NCBI GenBank assembly: GCA_963853835.1
Contig: OY970826.1
Coordinates: forward strand, 4,076,001 to 4,140,000
Direction: 5' to 3'
Length of the DNA: 64,000 bases
Origin: Calendula officinalis
Taxonomy: Eukaryota; Streptophyta; Magnoliopsida; Asterales; Asteraceae
Positions 11,466-22,751 of the stretch are shown one piece after another. A program made the position numbers and the translations under genes. Under the pieces are notes generated by a model that worked only from the letters and a program-made list of their open reading frames with translations, did not search any database and was not told where the DNA came from. Position 1 is the stretch's first letter. Each line of letters opens with the position of its first letter.

Positions 11466-13207
11466 AAATATAGCGGGGCGTTTGTTAATCCAAACGGCAT
11501 AACTAGAAATTCGTAATGACCGTACCTGGTTCGAAAAGCAGTCTTTTGAATATCATCCTCATGAACACGAACTTGATGGTATCCGGATCTCAAGTCAATT
11601 TTAGAAAAATACGAAGCCCCTTGTAACTGATCGAATAAATCATCAATACGCGGTAACGGATATTTGTTTTTAATGGTTCTTTTATTCAACTCCCGATAAT
11701 CTATACACATCCCCATCGTACCATCCTTCTTTTTAACAAATAAAACCGGAGCTCCCGAAGGTGAGGAACTCGGTCGGATAAAACCTTTGTCTAATAATTC
11801 TTGAGTTTGTGTCATAATTTCTCGAATCTCTGATGGTGCTAACCGATACAGTGCTCGAGCTACAGGATTAGCTCCCGGTATCAATTCTATTTTGAATTCT
11901 ACCTCCCGAATAGGAGGTAACCCATGTAACTCATCAGGAAAGACCTCCGGGTATTCCGAAACCACCCGGATATCTTGAACTATCTGTTTCTCCTTTTTAA
12001 CATCAATAGCATAGGCGATATAAGACTCAGACCCTTTGGCCAAAGATTTTCTGGCCTTCATAAAAGATATAATTGGAAAAGAAGAATTGGGTCTTTCACC
12101 ACGGGCTACTACATGTGTCCCGTCGGCTAAAGGAAAAGAAATAATCTTTTTATGACATTTAATACTAGCCTTGTTTAGACTTAACCAATCCATCCCTAAT
12201 ACCACATCAAAGCCTGATATAGGCATTAAAAGTAAAGAAGCAGGAAAACATGTACCATCAATATCAACTTGAGCTCCAGACACAGATGTTGTGACTAGAA
12301 TTGTTTGACCATCGACTACCTCCACTTCCAATGGAGTAGTCACCTCAGATTTAGGTAATTTTAATTTATCACAAAAGCACATAGAAATAAATGAACGGTT
12401 CGCCCCTGAATCAAATAATATACGTGCAGGTACAGAGTTAACCAAGAACATACCGGTAATGACATCATCGGTGGCAGTAGCATCTTCCACCGACATCCTG
12501 AATGCTCTACCCTCAGGTGGAGGATGATTCTTTCTCTTTTGTGCTGTAGATGCCGTCGATCCCCCAGCCGACCCAGAACCCGAAACCGAACCCGCTTTCT
12601 TATATGAAAAACATTCACTCGCTCGATGTCCCTCCTTTTGGCAATTCCAACACACACTCCTCGGGAACCTACAACTACCGATATCATGCCCAACCTGGCC
12701 ACAACGAACACAACGAGTGGTTTGTTTTGTACACGGACCCAGATGTGGTGATCTACAACTACTACACCAAGGTAATCGTTGACTTGAACCGCTACTTATC
12801 AGTCGACGATTAAAATTTCCCTGCCTTTGGTTTCCCTGCCACCTCCTATTTTGTTGAAACCCAGATTGTGTTTGTGTTTGTTTTGGTCTTTGAAATACCG
12901 ACTTGTCTTTATTTTCAACATCTTGAGCATGAAGATCTTCCTCAATTGATTTAGCCAAAGTAAAAGCTTGTGATAGGCTATTAGCAAACCTTGTAGTTGA
13001 TCGATAAGCAGGTAATAAGGCTCTGACAAAATGTTGTATTTGTGAAGGCTCATCCGGCACCCATTGTTTCACAAACCTTAACTTATTATTAAACTGTTCT
13101 ATTAACTCGTCAACTGTCATCTGACTTGTCATATTTAAATTCAAAAATTCTTGTTTAATATGATCCATCTCAAATGAACTACAATATCGAGCACATACTT
13201 TTTTCAT
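11456..13207 (-). CDS. Chromovirus Gag C-terminus, protease and RT N-terminus
   Basis: A 583-residue frame. It begins in the Gag capsid-like region (DHIKQEFLNLNMTSQMTVDE). It then has two CX2CX4HX4C zinc knuckles at about residues 166-179 and 186-199 for RNA packaging, and the aspartic protease motif ILFDSGANRSF with DSGA at 266-269. The reverse-transcriptase fingers and palm follow (CIDYRELNKRTIKNKYPLPR, KIDLRSGYHQ, TAFRTRYGHYEF, MPFGLTNAP). It breaks off immediately after MPFGLTNAP, where the next frame resumes. Its start is linked to the upstream Gag frame through a one-base difference in a run of A. The overlapping minus-strand frame 12361-12711 is a shadow. Confidence 0.9.
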   Translation of the reverse strand: MKKVCARYCSSFEMDHIKQEFLNLNMTSQMTVDELIEQFNNKLRFVKQWVPDEPSQIQHFVRALLPAYRSTTRFANSLSQAFTLAKSIEEDLHAQDVENKDKSVFQRPKQTQTQSGFQQNRRWQGNQRQGNFNRRLISSGSSQRLPWCSSCRSPHLGPCTKQTTRCVRCGQVGHDIGSCRFPRSVCWNCQKEGHRASECFSYKKAGSVSGSGSAGGSTASTAQKRKNHPPPEGRAFRMSVEDATATDDVITGMFLVNSVPARILFDSGANRSFISMCFCDKLKLPKSEVTTPLEVEVVDGQTILVTTSVSGAQVDIDGTCFPASLLLMPISGFDVVLGMDWLSLNKASIKCHKKIISFPLADGTHVVARGERPNSSFPIISFMKARKSLAKGSESYIAYAIDVKKEKQIVQDIRVVSEYPEVFPDELHGLPPIREVEFKIELIPGANPVARALYRLAPSEIREIMTQTQELLDKGFIRPSSSPSGAPVLFVKKKDGTMGMCIDYRELNKRTIKNKYPLPRIDDLFDQLQGASYFSKIDLRSGYHQVRVHEDDIQKTAFRTRYGHYEFLVMPFGLTNAPLYLWI

Positions 13208-13793
13208 AAAATTGACTCCAAGTTATACTATCATGTTGTTCCCTACTAAGATGAAGTGTTATTGAATCCCACCATACTAAAGCAGCCTTTTGAAACATAC
13301 GAGATGCATACTTAACTTTCAAATGGTCATCACAACCGCAAGCATCTAAAACTTTTTCCATATGCCTCAACCAGTTTAGAGTCACACTCGGGTCATTACT
13401 ACCTTCATACTCCATCGGTTTACAATCTAGAAAGTGTTTATAGGAACAGGGTGGTTTGATTCCTGTTTGAGGAGTAAATCCTCCAAATTGTATCAGTTGA
13501 GGTTCTTGTGAGGGATATTGAAAATAAAATGTAGGTCGTGGCATACCAGATGTTGAAGTAATAGGATTTGGTATTGGATTTTGAGTAACTGGAGGGGTCG
13601 GTATTTGTGTAGTTTGAGTGGTCGATATCTGTTGATAACCCCTTAAAGTATCCCGCATCTCCTGTAACTGACTTTCCAGTAACCTGATACGTTCCTGAGT
13701 ATCTGTTTCATTATTAAAATTTCTAGATGTTCCCACTACAACAGGGTTCTCTGGTGGAGGGATCGGAATGTTTGCATCTTCATTATTTGCCAT
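13179..13793 (-). CDS. Chromovirus Gag N-terminal part
   Basis: A 204-residue frame at the 5' end of the element, starting about 180 bp inside the 5' LTR. It begins MANNEDANIPIPPPENP and contains a retrotransposon Gag region with YKHFLDCKPMEYEG, WLRHMEKVLDACGCDD and MFQKAALVWWDSI. It ends early with a divergent SMCSIL tail because a six-A run shifts the frame; the next frame continues the Gag sequence at 13207. Gag forms the virus-like particle that packages element RNA. The start ATG at 13793 is the natural polyprotein start. Confidence 0.88.
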   Translation of the reverse strand: MANNEDANIPIPPPENPVVVGTSRNFNNETDTQERIRLLESQLQEMRDTLRGYQQISTTQTTQIPTPPVTQNPIPNPITSTSGMPRPTFYFQYPSQEPQLIQFGGFTPQTGIKPPCSYKHFLDCKPMEYEGSNDPSVTLNWLRHMEKVLDACGCDDHLKVKYASRMFQKAALVWWDSITLHLSREQHDSITWSQFYEKSMCSIL

Positions 13794-13960
13794 ATCTGTA
13801 CATCACAACATCTCAACATAATTTAGTATAAACTCGTTAGTACTCTACCTACTAACCAAAATTCATATTCACGCTAATCCCAGCTTGTCAAGAATGATTG
13901 ATCCACACGAGCCAAGATTTAAGAATGGTACACCTAAACGTGCACACATTGCCAAACCAA

Positions 13961-13973
13961 GGCTCTGATACCA
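13961..13973 (-). other. Primer-binding site (initiator tRNA-Met)
   Basis: The minus strand reads TGGTATCAGAGCC a few bases inside the 5' LTR, complementary to the 3' end of plant initiator tRNA-Met. It marks where first-strand cDNA synthesis starts and fixes the element's orientation. Confidence 0.9.
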
Positions 13974-13976
13974 AAC

Positions 13977-15871
13977 TGTAACACCGTAAAATTTGAGCCA
14001 TTTTTTTTTAAAACAATACGGAAGCGTTATTTTATAAACATAAAACGATTTACATATTTTATATTTACATAATGGTTCAAAAGATTATAATAATTAAAAG
14101 TACGATGTTAACTTCTATACGGCTCGACAACCAAAAATATCAGAGTTTGATCAATCAATTCCCAACAAGCCAAACACCACCAAAAGCTTTCACTAACAAC
14201 CTGAAAAATATTCAACGAGGTGGGGATTAGCACAAAGCTAAGTGAATAGAATTAACAACCAAATTGTATGATAATATTAACCAAGGAACAACACATTGCA
14301 TTTACACTTGTTCAACTTCCACAAGAACGAACAAGTTCTAGTTCGACTTCCACAAGAACGAACTAGAAAGTTCCAGTTCGACTTCCAGAAGAACGAACTG
14401 GCAAAACAGAGGACCGGCAACCTAAATCATTGTCGGCCTAACAATGATAACCGATAGCTCGTTTACTAAACGGTACGGTAGAACTTCCTTTAAAATAACG
14501 AATAAGTTGAAGGCCCAACTATCGTAACCGAAAGTAACCGTAGCTCAGCTGAATTCACCATAGCTGACCTCTCCTATGTGCACACACATCTATATAGCAC
14601 CACTATTAGGTAACCAAACTATAAGTCATAGCTGTAATATTCCAACCTAAATGCATTTTTCCAAAATTGATATTACAACACAAGTAAGATGGTTAAAACC
14701 ACTCACCTTAGCAATCCTTCACTTCAAACTCAGTTATCTTATTTTACTGAGTCTCCTTTCCTTTTCCTGTAATACACCATATAAACTGAATTAAACCCAA
14801 AATTCAACAAACAATATCAGTGGTCATATGAACACATATACACTTGAATTAAACATAAATCAAAACTATGTCTTGCATACACTAACTTGCGCAATTTACA
14901 TTGTGCATGACTTTTACAAGTCAAATTACACCAACAAGTATCTGCACTTGATTCTTAACATATTTTTAACAAACTCACAAATTCTAATTACCGATTCAAA
15001 AGTACAATTCATTTTCCATTACCTCATAAAATGCCTACATTTAAACATATACGTCATATCTAGATAAATTGCAAGAATTATAATCTCTTATAGGCAAAGT
15101 AATATTTCACTACAATTGATTAATACTTGATCAATAATTTCAACTAACCAAACATTAATAAATTAGGCAAATTTAACTAAAATCTATTAACAATTCACAC
15201 AATCAACACTTATCATTTAACTTGTTCCTTTATAACCTAAATCAATAAAAGTTTATTATAAACATAGATTTCAAAAGTTTAAGGCAAAAATCATCAAAAC
15301 TCAACAACAACAAAAACCTCAAAACCCTAACTCAATAATTCTTCAAAACTAAAACTCTAGCTTTGAAAAGAAGACAATCTTACCTTGTTATTGCTCAGAA
15401 TCAAAAACCACCAAATAGAAGCAAAAGACTCAAGCAAAAGTCCGTAAGTTCTCCAAAATCTTCTAAATATGTGTTTTGTATGTATTTGTGTGTATTTGTC
15501 GAGAGTAGCATGCAAAATAAAGAAAGGCTTGGTCAATTTCTAACCAACCCTCACCCCTACACGTGTACACACAAACATAAATATAATTTTCATTAAACAT
15601 AATGTCGTACTAAATATTTGGTTCACAGTTAATTTATTTAAAATACCCAACGAACGCTAATTTTTACAACAAAGATATTTTTGGAATTTTGGTTCAAAAG
15701 TGAACCCAAATATAAAAATTATATTAAAATCTATCTATCTCAGTTTCTACTAATTTTTAACCCCGTGGTTAAAAACACAAATAATTCAAATAAAATTATA
15801 TAAAATACTAAATAATAAAATATTACTTACCGAAAGTAATAAAATACTAGGCTGGGTTTCAGGGTGTTACA
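13977..15871 (-). repeat. 5' LTR of the Tekay-type element
   Basis: About 1895 bp, the near-identical partner of 7224-9112. It differs by a few substitutions and small indels, such as an extra GAAA in the CATGCAAAATAAA region. It carries the same three hairpin units at 14308-14402. Confidence 0.95.
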
Positions 15872-15941
15872 ATTATAATATTTTGGCTCAAAAATCGTGA
15901 AACTCAAAGTGTAACACTTATTTTGAATCGGAAGAAGTATT
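15872..15941. mobile_element. Right part of the split Stowaway-like MITE
   Basis: It begins with the second copy of the TSD (ATTAT) and ends with the inverted match to the MITE start at 6933. If the retrotransposon were absent, the MITE would be about 360 bp long. Confidence 0.55.
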
Positions 15942-16450
15942 TAATTGTGATATTCACCAATATTTTATAAACTGAATTTTAAATTGAACCCGTCGATGTG
16001 TTACATATGAGTGAACCGATTAGACCACTTCAATATAAACGACACATCACATAGACAAGTTCTTTACTTCTTTTTCCCACTGTCGGAGCTGCTCCTAGGT
16101 TCACCGTATCTGGTGACACACAGTTAAGAAAAACGTACGAATTATTATTGTATCATTATTATATAATTTATTATTTATATTATTATTATTATTATTATTA
16201 TTATATTGTGAGAAGAATTTTTTATCCCTCTTCTTCTTCAACCTTTACATCACAAATATACATTTCACACGCATGAATTTTACAAAATTCGAACCCATCA
16301 ATTCACCTTTTTCCGATCAAATTTATACGTAAACAACAAACAGAGTATCAAATCGAATTCTGCAATTGATCACATTAATTACAGTTAGGGTTTCAACGAT
16401 TCTGCCTTCCCAAAACAAAAAAAAAAAAAGTTTCAACGATTCTCACCGAA
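15942..16450 (+). promoter_or_regulatory. Upstream region and 5' leader of the WNK gene
   Basis: AT-rich sequence with a (TTA)n microsatellite at about 16178-16205 and pyrimidine-rich CTTCTTCTTC just downstream, typical of plant 5' leaders. An A-run interrupts a repeated TTTCAACGATTCT motif just before the start codon (16392-16402 and 16432-16442). No single TATA box can be assigned with confidence. Confidence 0.4.
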
Positions 16451-19400
16451 ATGCAATTGGAATCCTCATCGGATCACGAAGCAGACGATTCCGATGCTGA
16501 ATTTGTTGAGGTTGATCCCTCAGGTCGTTATGGACGGGTTAGTATGATTCTGCAAATTTATTTTGTTAATTTCAATTTTAATTTTTAGTTTACGTTTGGT
16601 AGATGCAATTGTTGTAATTTGAATCGACTATATTGGTGTAATTTGCAGTATAAAGAAGTGTTAGGAAAGGGGTCCTGCAAAAAAGTGTATCCTTTTTTTA
16701 TTTTTATTTTTATTTTTTTCACTACCTTTATTCCATTAATTTATATAGAGAAGAATCAAGGGCAAAGTACATAAAAATTAAATAAACTAACCAACTAGAC
16801 ATAAATTGCTATCATATGTATTGGACTAGAAAATTACTTTCTTAAGTAACAAACTTTTAAAGCTTATATTTTGATGGAATTTGCTCATGTCAAATGGTAA
16901 AAAGGGAACTGATTTGTACACAGCGATATCTATCATACACAACAAATCAATTCATTGAAAACTTATCAAAAAGTAAGTTTTAGAAGTTTGTTTCATCAAT
17001 ATTATTTTCCCATTAGAATATAATAGGCGAAATATAAGATAGATTTATGGAATAAATGTTACACCCTTGATTACATAAATCATATTGTAGATATAGAGCA
17101 TTTGATGAATTAGAAGGAATTGAAGTTGCTTGGAACCAAATTAAGGTTTCTGAATTTTTAAGGAGCCCTGAAGAATTGGAGCGGTTATACTCTGAAGTTC
17201 ATTTGCTTAAAACACTTAAACATAAAAATATTATCAAATTCTACAATTCTTGGGTTGATAGAAAGAATGAGCATATTAATTTTATCACCGAGGTTTTTAC
17301 ATCCGGAACATTAAGACAGTATGTTCAGATTTATTTATTTATTTTCGACCCGTTTAATTAAGTTTTATCTATAATAAGGAAACGGGTCAAATGGGTCGAA
17401 CTTGTTAGAAGTTGCCTAAAGCGAATTTGTAAGGCATAAAATATCCTAAATCATTTTGATCAAAATACTAGTGTCTTATTGATATAATTCCACCTTTTCT
17501 TAATCATATTTGACACATTAATTATTATAAAATATTGTCAAAATTTGAAAAAGTGTTTCGGGTCAACCCGACCTGACCCGTTTCGACACATAACAAAAAT
17601 GACCCATTTTGACAAAATTGGACCAAATGACCCATTTTGCAAGAAAGCATAAGCATGATCTTAAGAACATGTTAGTAATTTTGGTAAAATAAAAAATATA
17701 GCTAAAAATGAAACGGGTCCAAGTGGGTAAAACCGGTCAAAAGGTGTCGAAAGTGTATTTTTATTGCATAAAACCTCACTTAAAATTTTACTCAAACATT
17801 ATATTCTTATTGAATTGTCACAATCTTTTGAATCATATTTGACACACTAATTGTTTATAAAACATAAATTGTTTTGCCACATAATCATATACTTAAGACA
17901 ATGTTAGAAATTTATGGTAGGTATCGCAACAAGCACAAGCATGTGGATTTGCGGGCATTAAAGAAATGGTCAAAACAAATATTGGAAGGATTATTATATC
18001 TTCATAGTCACGATCCGCCTATTATTCACCGTGATCTCAAATGTGACAACATTTTTGTTAATGGAAATCAAGGGGAGGTTAAAATTGGCGATCTTGGATT
18101 AGCGGCTATTCTTCTTCAAGCCCAACCTGCTCATAGTGTCATTGGTGAGACATGTTTTTGGCCCGTTTAAAACGGGCCGATTTCTGTGGTACTTTTTTTT
18201 ACAAATGGGTCGAACGGGTAGTAAAAATTGTTTTTTTCAACCTAAAACCCGTTTTAGACCTGTTACCCAATCTGCCCATTTTGCTACCTCTGTTGATCTA
18301 GTTTTGATGTATATATTTATTTATTTATTTTTAAATTTTAATAATGTTTAGGAACTCCTGAATTCATGGCACCGGAGCTTTATGAGGAGGAATATAACGA
18401 ACTTGTAGATATCTACGCGTTCGGGATGTGTCTACTTGAATTAGTGACATTTGAGTATCCATATATCGAGTGTACAAATGCTGCTCAAATTTACAAGAAA
18501 GTGTCTTCTGTAAGTTGACTTTTTTTTTTACGAACGTGTCTCGTTGGGTTGACCCGAAATAATTTTTCTATTTCTTTTTTATTTTGTTAGGGTGTGAAGC
18601 CGGCTTCGTTAGCGAAAATTAAGGATCCCGAAATCACATTATTTATCGAAAAGTGCATCGCAAATGTCCCGGAAAGGTTGAGTGCTAAGGAATTATTGAT
18701 GGACCGGTTTCTACTAACGGATGAAGAATATGAAAATATAATAAGACAATTAAAATTAAATCCCCATTTAGGTATAATAATAGAGAAATGATATTTAGTC
18801 CTACCACTTAGACCTACTCATAGGCCTACCCACTGATAGGTTGACATGTGTATTCCACTAATTTTCTCTCCTAATATTATCCTTTGATTTTGACACGTGT
18901 CTTCTATCTAATGAGTAGGCCTATGAGTAGGTCTAGATAGTAGGCCTAAATACCATTACTCATAATAATATCTTTGATAAACCTTCAAGATTTATTATTT
19001 ATTTATTATTATTTTTTTTAAATATGGATTTTAATAGACGATGACGATGTTGAATCTCCAAACGACTCTATGCCTGATACAACTCGAGATTTTACTGTAA
19101 AAGGTGAAATGGGTGACCCGAATACCGTATTCCTGAAACTACGAATGGAAGATGCAACAGGTTTAAACTTTAAAATTAAAATTAGGGTTTTGCTAATGAC
19201 AGCCCTTAGGGATGTCACTAACATGCATAAAAAGCTTGTACATTGATTAAAAATGTAATATTCATAAAATTCAGGGGGTTGTCTTTTGTGTATTTTGTCT
19301 TAGGGCTGCCATTAGCATTTTCCTTAAAATTAGGGTTTTGCTAATGACAGCCCAACATGCATTGATTAGAAAGTAATATTCTTAAAATTCACGGGCTTGT

Positions 19401-20736
19401 CTTTTGTGTGCCTTCTTAATTATAAAATTAATTGTCTATTGAAACGTTAAAAACTGATTAAAATTAAAATATAAATATGTGTTGTGACGTCAGGTCTTGT
19501 TAGGAATATTCATTTCCCGTTTGCAATCAAAGCCGACACACCGACAGCTGTCGCTAGAGAAATGGTGGAAGAGCTCGATTTAACCGATCAAGACGTATTT
19601 GCGATTGCTGAAATGATTGAAGCGGAAATCCGTTCGTGTTTTCCTGATTGGGCAGTAATCGATGAAAATGAGGTCAATGATGACGATTTTGACTTTCACT
19701 CCACGTTTGACTCGCAATCGGAAATTCAATCGCCGTCAACTAACAAATCGGTTTTCTCGCCTAAAAATTTGTGTCTCGAGCGATTACCGTCTGGTCGGAA
19801 GTATTGGTGTGATGCACCTAAAAGTAGTGGCTCGCCACTTGAACCCATACAATCCGACAGTGATGATGGCGGTGGTGGCGGTGATGGCGGCGGCGGTGAT
19901 GGCGGCGGCGGTGGTGTGGATGTTATTGTGAAGAAACTTGAGAATATAATGGTGGAGCAACAAAAAGAGATGGATGAACTAAAGAAACAACATGGATTGA
20001 TTGTACACGATATTTTGATGAAACTTTCTCCCAAAACTCGACAACAAGTTGTTGGCACGTGTAAAGTCGAGATCTTGAAAACGTGCGTTTTCGATACGGA
20101 TTTTGATATTTCGTTTGGCACGTAAGTTGTTCCCGGCTTCTTTCTTTTTTAAATGCCAAAATACATTTTAGTACCCTAACTTTGTATGACTAGGTCTTCT
20201 ACCACCCAATGAATTATTAAACGTGCAACATGATGCCCTGAAGTTAGACATTCTTACTTGACTTACTTTCATTGGAACTTGTGACAGACTTAAAAATATA
20301 TTCATCTCAATATATTGATATTAGAAGCAAATTACTTAACAAAACAAGACCAAATTAGTGAGTCAGGTTACTAAATCGACTATTTTGTCAACTTCGGGGT
20401 ACCACGTTGCACCGTTAATAGTTTAAGATAGTAGATAGAAAACCTAGTCAGCCAACTTCAGAGTACTAAATTGCATTTTGAACTTTTTTAAATTGGTTAA
20501 GATTCATGTGTCAATATATTTAGTTTCCTGTTAATCCTAAAAAATTTGTGAACATTTTCAGAAAAGGCGAAGACACGCATGTTGCTTTGAACGATGAAGA
20601 GAAAGAACCAGCAGCAGCAGCAGCCGAAAACCGTAACCTTCTACAGATATTTAAACGCAGGGTCAAAAGTGGGATCGAGTTTACAAGAAACATAGGCATT
20701 GCTGTAATTTTGAGACACGATAGAGTCGGTTCATGA
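16451..20736 (+). CDS. WNK (with-no-lysine) serine/threonine protein kinase
   Basis: Nine exons joined at GT-AG sites: 16451-16537, 16649-16686, 17091-17318, 17921-18144, 18352-18509, 18591-18771, 19038-19160, 19494-20121 and 20562-20736. The product is 613 residues. The kinase domain starts at GRYGRYKEVLGKGSCKKVY. As in all WNKs, the usual strand-3 lysine is absent (EVAWNQIKV, Asn57), and the ATP-binding lysine is in the glycine loop (K40). The catalytic HRDLKCDN has D156 and N161; D175 lies in GDLG; GTPEFMAPELYEEEY is the P+1 region. After the kinase comes an OSR1-like regulatory domain (HFPFAIKADTPTAVAREMVE, DLTDQDVFAIAEMIEAEI). A Gly/Asp-rich linker, a coiled-coil segment (EQQKEMDELKKQHG) and an Ala5 tract with a basic tail follow. 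Plant WNKs act in the cytosol in flowering-time, osmotic and circadian signalling. MITEs sit in introns 6, 7 and 8. The paralogue is unassigned. Confidence 0.93.
18788..18957. mobile_element. MITE in WNK intron 6
   Basis: Terminal inverted repeats of about 60 bp: ATTTAGTCCTACCACTTAGA at the left matches the complement of the right end (ATTTAGGCCTACTATCTAGA). GACCTACTCATAGGCCTAC is shared by both arms. It is non-coding and lies wholly within the intron. Confidence 0.6.
19180..19420. mobile_element. MITE plus partial second copy in WNK intron 7
   Basis: GGGTTTTGCTAATGACAGCC at the left is mirrored by GGGCTGCCATTAGCATTTTCC-type sequence about 145 bp later. A second, partial copy follows directly at 19327-19420. 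A relative begins near 48355 (TTATTAATGACAGCCCTTG). The family is not named. Confidence 0.5.
20153..20486. mobile_element. MITE in WNK intron 8
   Basis: The left arm (CAAAATACATTTTAGTACCC...TGACTAGGTCTTCTA) is the inverted partner of the right arm (TAGAAAACCTAGTCAGCC...ATTGCATTTTG). Arms are about 55 bp and the interior is non-coding. The same family occupies intron 2 of the PIRL gene at 45117-46185. Confidence 0.65.
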
Positions 20737-21002
20737 CCTTCAATAATACGACACATTTATTTAAAAACAAACAAAAAATCGTTGCGTAATTTTCGGAAAG
20801 TTTTGGAGAGAGTTGGAGTGAAATGTACATAATATTACGTTATTGATTATTTGTCAACAATAACAGGTTTGATTTGTGTTTGAGCAGTAAGAGTTTAGTG
20901 ATAAAATTGACCCAAGCGGTATATATGATGCTCCAAATGAATAACCTGTTTTTCTCGCCAAATTAGTTACCCGCCAAAACCATCGATTAGTCACATCAAA
21001 TC

Positions 21003-21104
21003 ACCAAATGGCCTAGCGATAGAGTGTTTGTCCTCCAACCTAGTGGTTGAGCGTTCGAGTTTCATAGTGGACATATGTGGTTATATTTGCCGTTCAAAAA
21101 AAAA
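21003..21104 (+). mobile_element. Short tRNA-derived SINE with 14-bp TSD
   Basis: Flanked by AGTCACATCAAATC (20989-21002) and AGTCACATGAAATC (21105-21118). It contains an A-box-like TGGCCTAGCGATAG and a B-box-like GCGTTCGAGTTTC, and ends TTTGCCGTTC plus a poly-A tail. Length is 102 bp. Confidence 0.7.
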
Positions 21105-21329
21105 AGTCACATGAAATCTCTATTGGGATTCCAACTGGTTTTAACTGCCGTCTGTTTAAAACAAGATGTTTAGTCTCATTTGATAAAAACGAAAAGCACA
21201 ATATTTGTTTTGCTGTCTTCTGTGTCTCGAATCAGAGTGTTTTGATTGTCTTATCTCAATAGATTTTGTGTAACCAAGGCAACAACGGTCAAAATACTTT
21301 TATTGGAAAAGTAGATTATATACGATCAG

Positions 21330-21518
21330 TTTTTTTTTTTTTTTTGAACGGCAAGTTAGTAAGTTAGTAGTTCGAGCCTACACAGTGACATCCATAAGAG
21401 GCAATATGCCTTCCCTCAAACCATCCACCTATATGTCTACGACGAGACTAATGACCTATATAAGTCATGGGCAACATCTTATCTTTTTCATCAATACTAC
21501 TAGGTTGAAAACTTTGGG
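21330..21518 (-). mobile_element. Non-LTR (SINE-like) insertion with 14-bp TSD
   Basis: TTATATACGATCAG occurs at 21316-21329 and 21519-21532. The insertion starts with a poly-T run, so its tail (CTTGCCGTTC plus poly-A) faces left. The rest is non-coding. The tail matches the SINE at 21003-21104. Confidence 0.65.
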
Positions 21519-21933
21519 TTATATACGATCAGCTAAATATATAAGACTATAATCACCTAGTTTTATAAAAGAAATGTGTGTTTTCAATGTGATTATCACA
21601 ACTACTAAAAGTTACAATAGTTATTATACTCAATAATAAGTTATTTAAACAAACTTAACCATTTCTCATCATCTATCCATAGACAAATTTTGCACAAAAA
21701 TACTACCCCCTTCTCGGTCCATACATTAAAAATGTAGCAAAGATGTGAATACATATGTGATTGCATCTTGACTCACTCTTCATTACTTCTCTTTGACATA
21801 TATTGCTTAGTATCCCGGATTTCTATTCCTACTTGTTTTACCGGAAGAAAGTGTAATCTTATCCAGGATATATTCATAACTTAAAATAAGCTCATATGTA
21901 TTCTTCTTGATGATATTTAGGAGCTAATACCAA

Positions 21934-22600
21934 TGTTCATTAATAAAATACAATTACAATAAGGGAAATTGACGAATACGTTTACAAAAGATTGAAACAA
22001 AGTAAATAGAACAAACAAGTACAAGGTTTTGGTTGAGTCTCGTGAAATTCACGATCCCATTAAAATAGATTCGTTATCTATTTCCCAGGGTAAAACAACC
22101 GAGTAGTTTTACACTACCCAATATAATCCATGTCAGAACACTAACCAAAATTTAGAGTGTTTTCTTAGGAGAGAAAGCTGTGAAAAAAGAAGTTGGTGAT
22201 TAAGGTGTGTCTACAAATGAGACTCAAGGTCTCTATTTATAGTGTAGAATGAAGGCTAATGTTTACCCAAAACATTAAATGCATTCAATGTCATTAAACA
22301 AGAAATCAAAACAGTAATCTGCACTAATTGCAGAATTTTCGTAACTGTTCTGCTCAGTCCAGGAACTCAGTCCGAGAACTCAGTGCAGCAGGTCAGTACT
22401 GCAGTCTGCGCAGCAGATCAGTATTGCAGGTTAGTATGTAACTGCAGGTCAGTACACGTCGAACACTCAGTGCGAGGAGGTCGGTATTGATCAATTCAGT
22501 ACTTAGGTGGTCAGTATGAAAAAACCAGTACTTAGGAGGTCAGTACGAGACAACTTCAGTGTCGATGAGATGCAAAAATTGACCCGCACGAGCCCGGAAT
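21934..22600 (-). mobile_element. Degenerate LTR fragment, minus orientation
   Basis: A decayed initiator-Met primer-binding site (complement of GAGCTAATACCA) lies directly left of TGTTCATTAATAAAATAC, which would be the LTR end. A minus-strand TATA box (CTATAAATAGAG) lies near 22230-22245. The part right of it is U3-like, with many short GGTCAGTAC / GCAG words (22340-22560). The outer right boundary and partner LTR were not found. Confidence 0.4.
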
Positions 22601-22718
22601 TTCGGAGCTGCATTCGTGTCCGCAGGTCGCTCGTGCGTACATGAGTTCAAGCCATTTCGGGCGTACATGAGTTCAAGCCACAAAGGAGAACACAAAGCTA
22701 CCAACCAATAACTATATA

Positions 22719-22751
<33 letters not shown>
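22719..22751. repeat. Compound (AC)n(AT)n microsatellite
   Basis: A run of AC dinucleotides directly followed by AT dinucleotides. Confidence 0.85.

Larger units (their letters stand above)
7224..15871 (-). mobile_element. Complete Ty3-type LTR retrotransposon, Tekay/Del chromovirus
   Basis: The 8.6-kb element has two nearly identical LTRs of about 1.89 kb starting TGTAACACCG and ending GGTGTTACA. It is flanked by the 5-bp TSD ATTAT at 7219-7223 and 15872-15876. It is in minus orientation, so the right LTR is the 5' LTR. Next to it is a primer-binding site matching initiator tRNA-Met (TGGTATCAGAGCC, minus strand). Next to the left LTR is a polypurine tract (AGAGGGGGAGATT). The internal frames give Gag with two zinc knuckles, aspartic protease, reverse transcriptase, RNase H, integrase and a C-terminal chromodomain. 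By eye the LTRs differ at about eight bases plus a few small indels, so insertion was recent. The polyprotein is broken by three frame changes. Confidence 0.95.

Noticed and set aside
19726..20159. Minus-strand frames with poly-proline
   Set aside because: Antisense of the Gly/Asp-rich linker in WNK exon 8.
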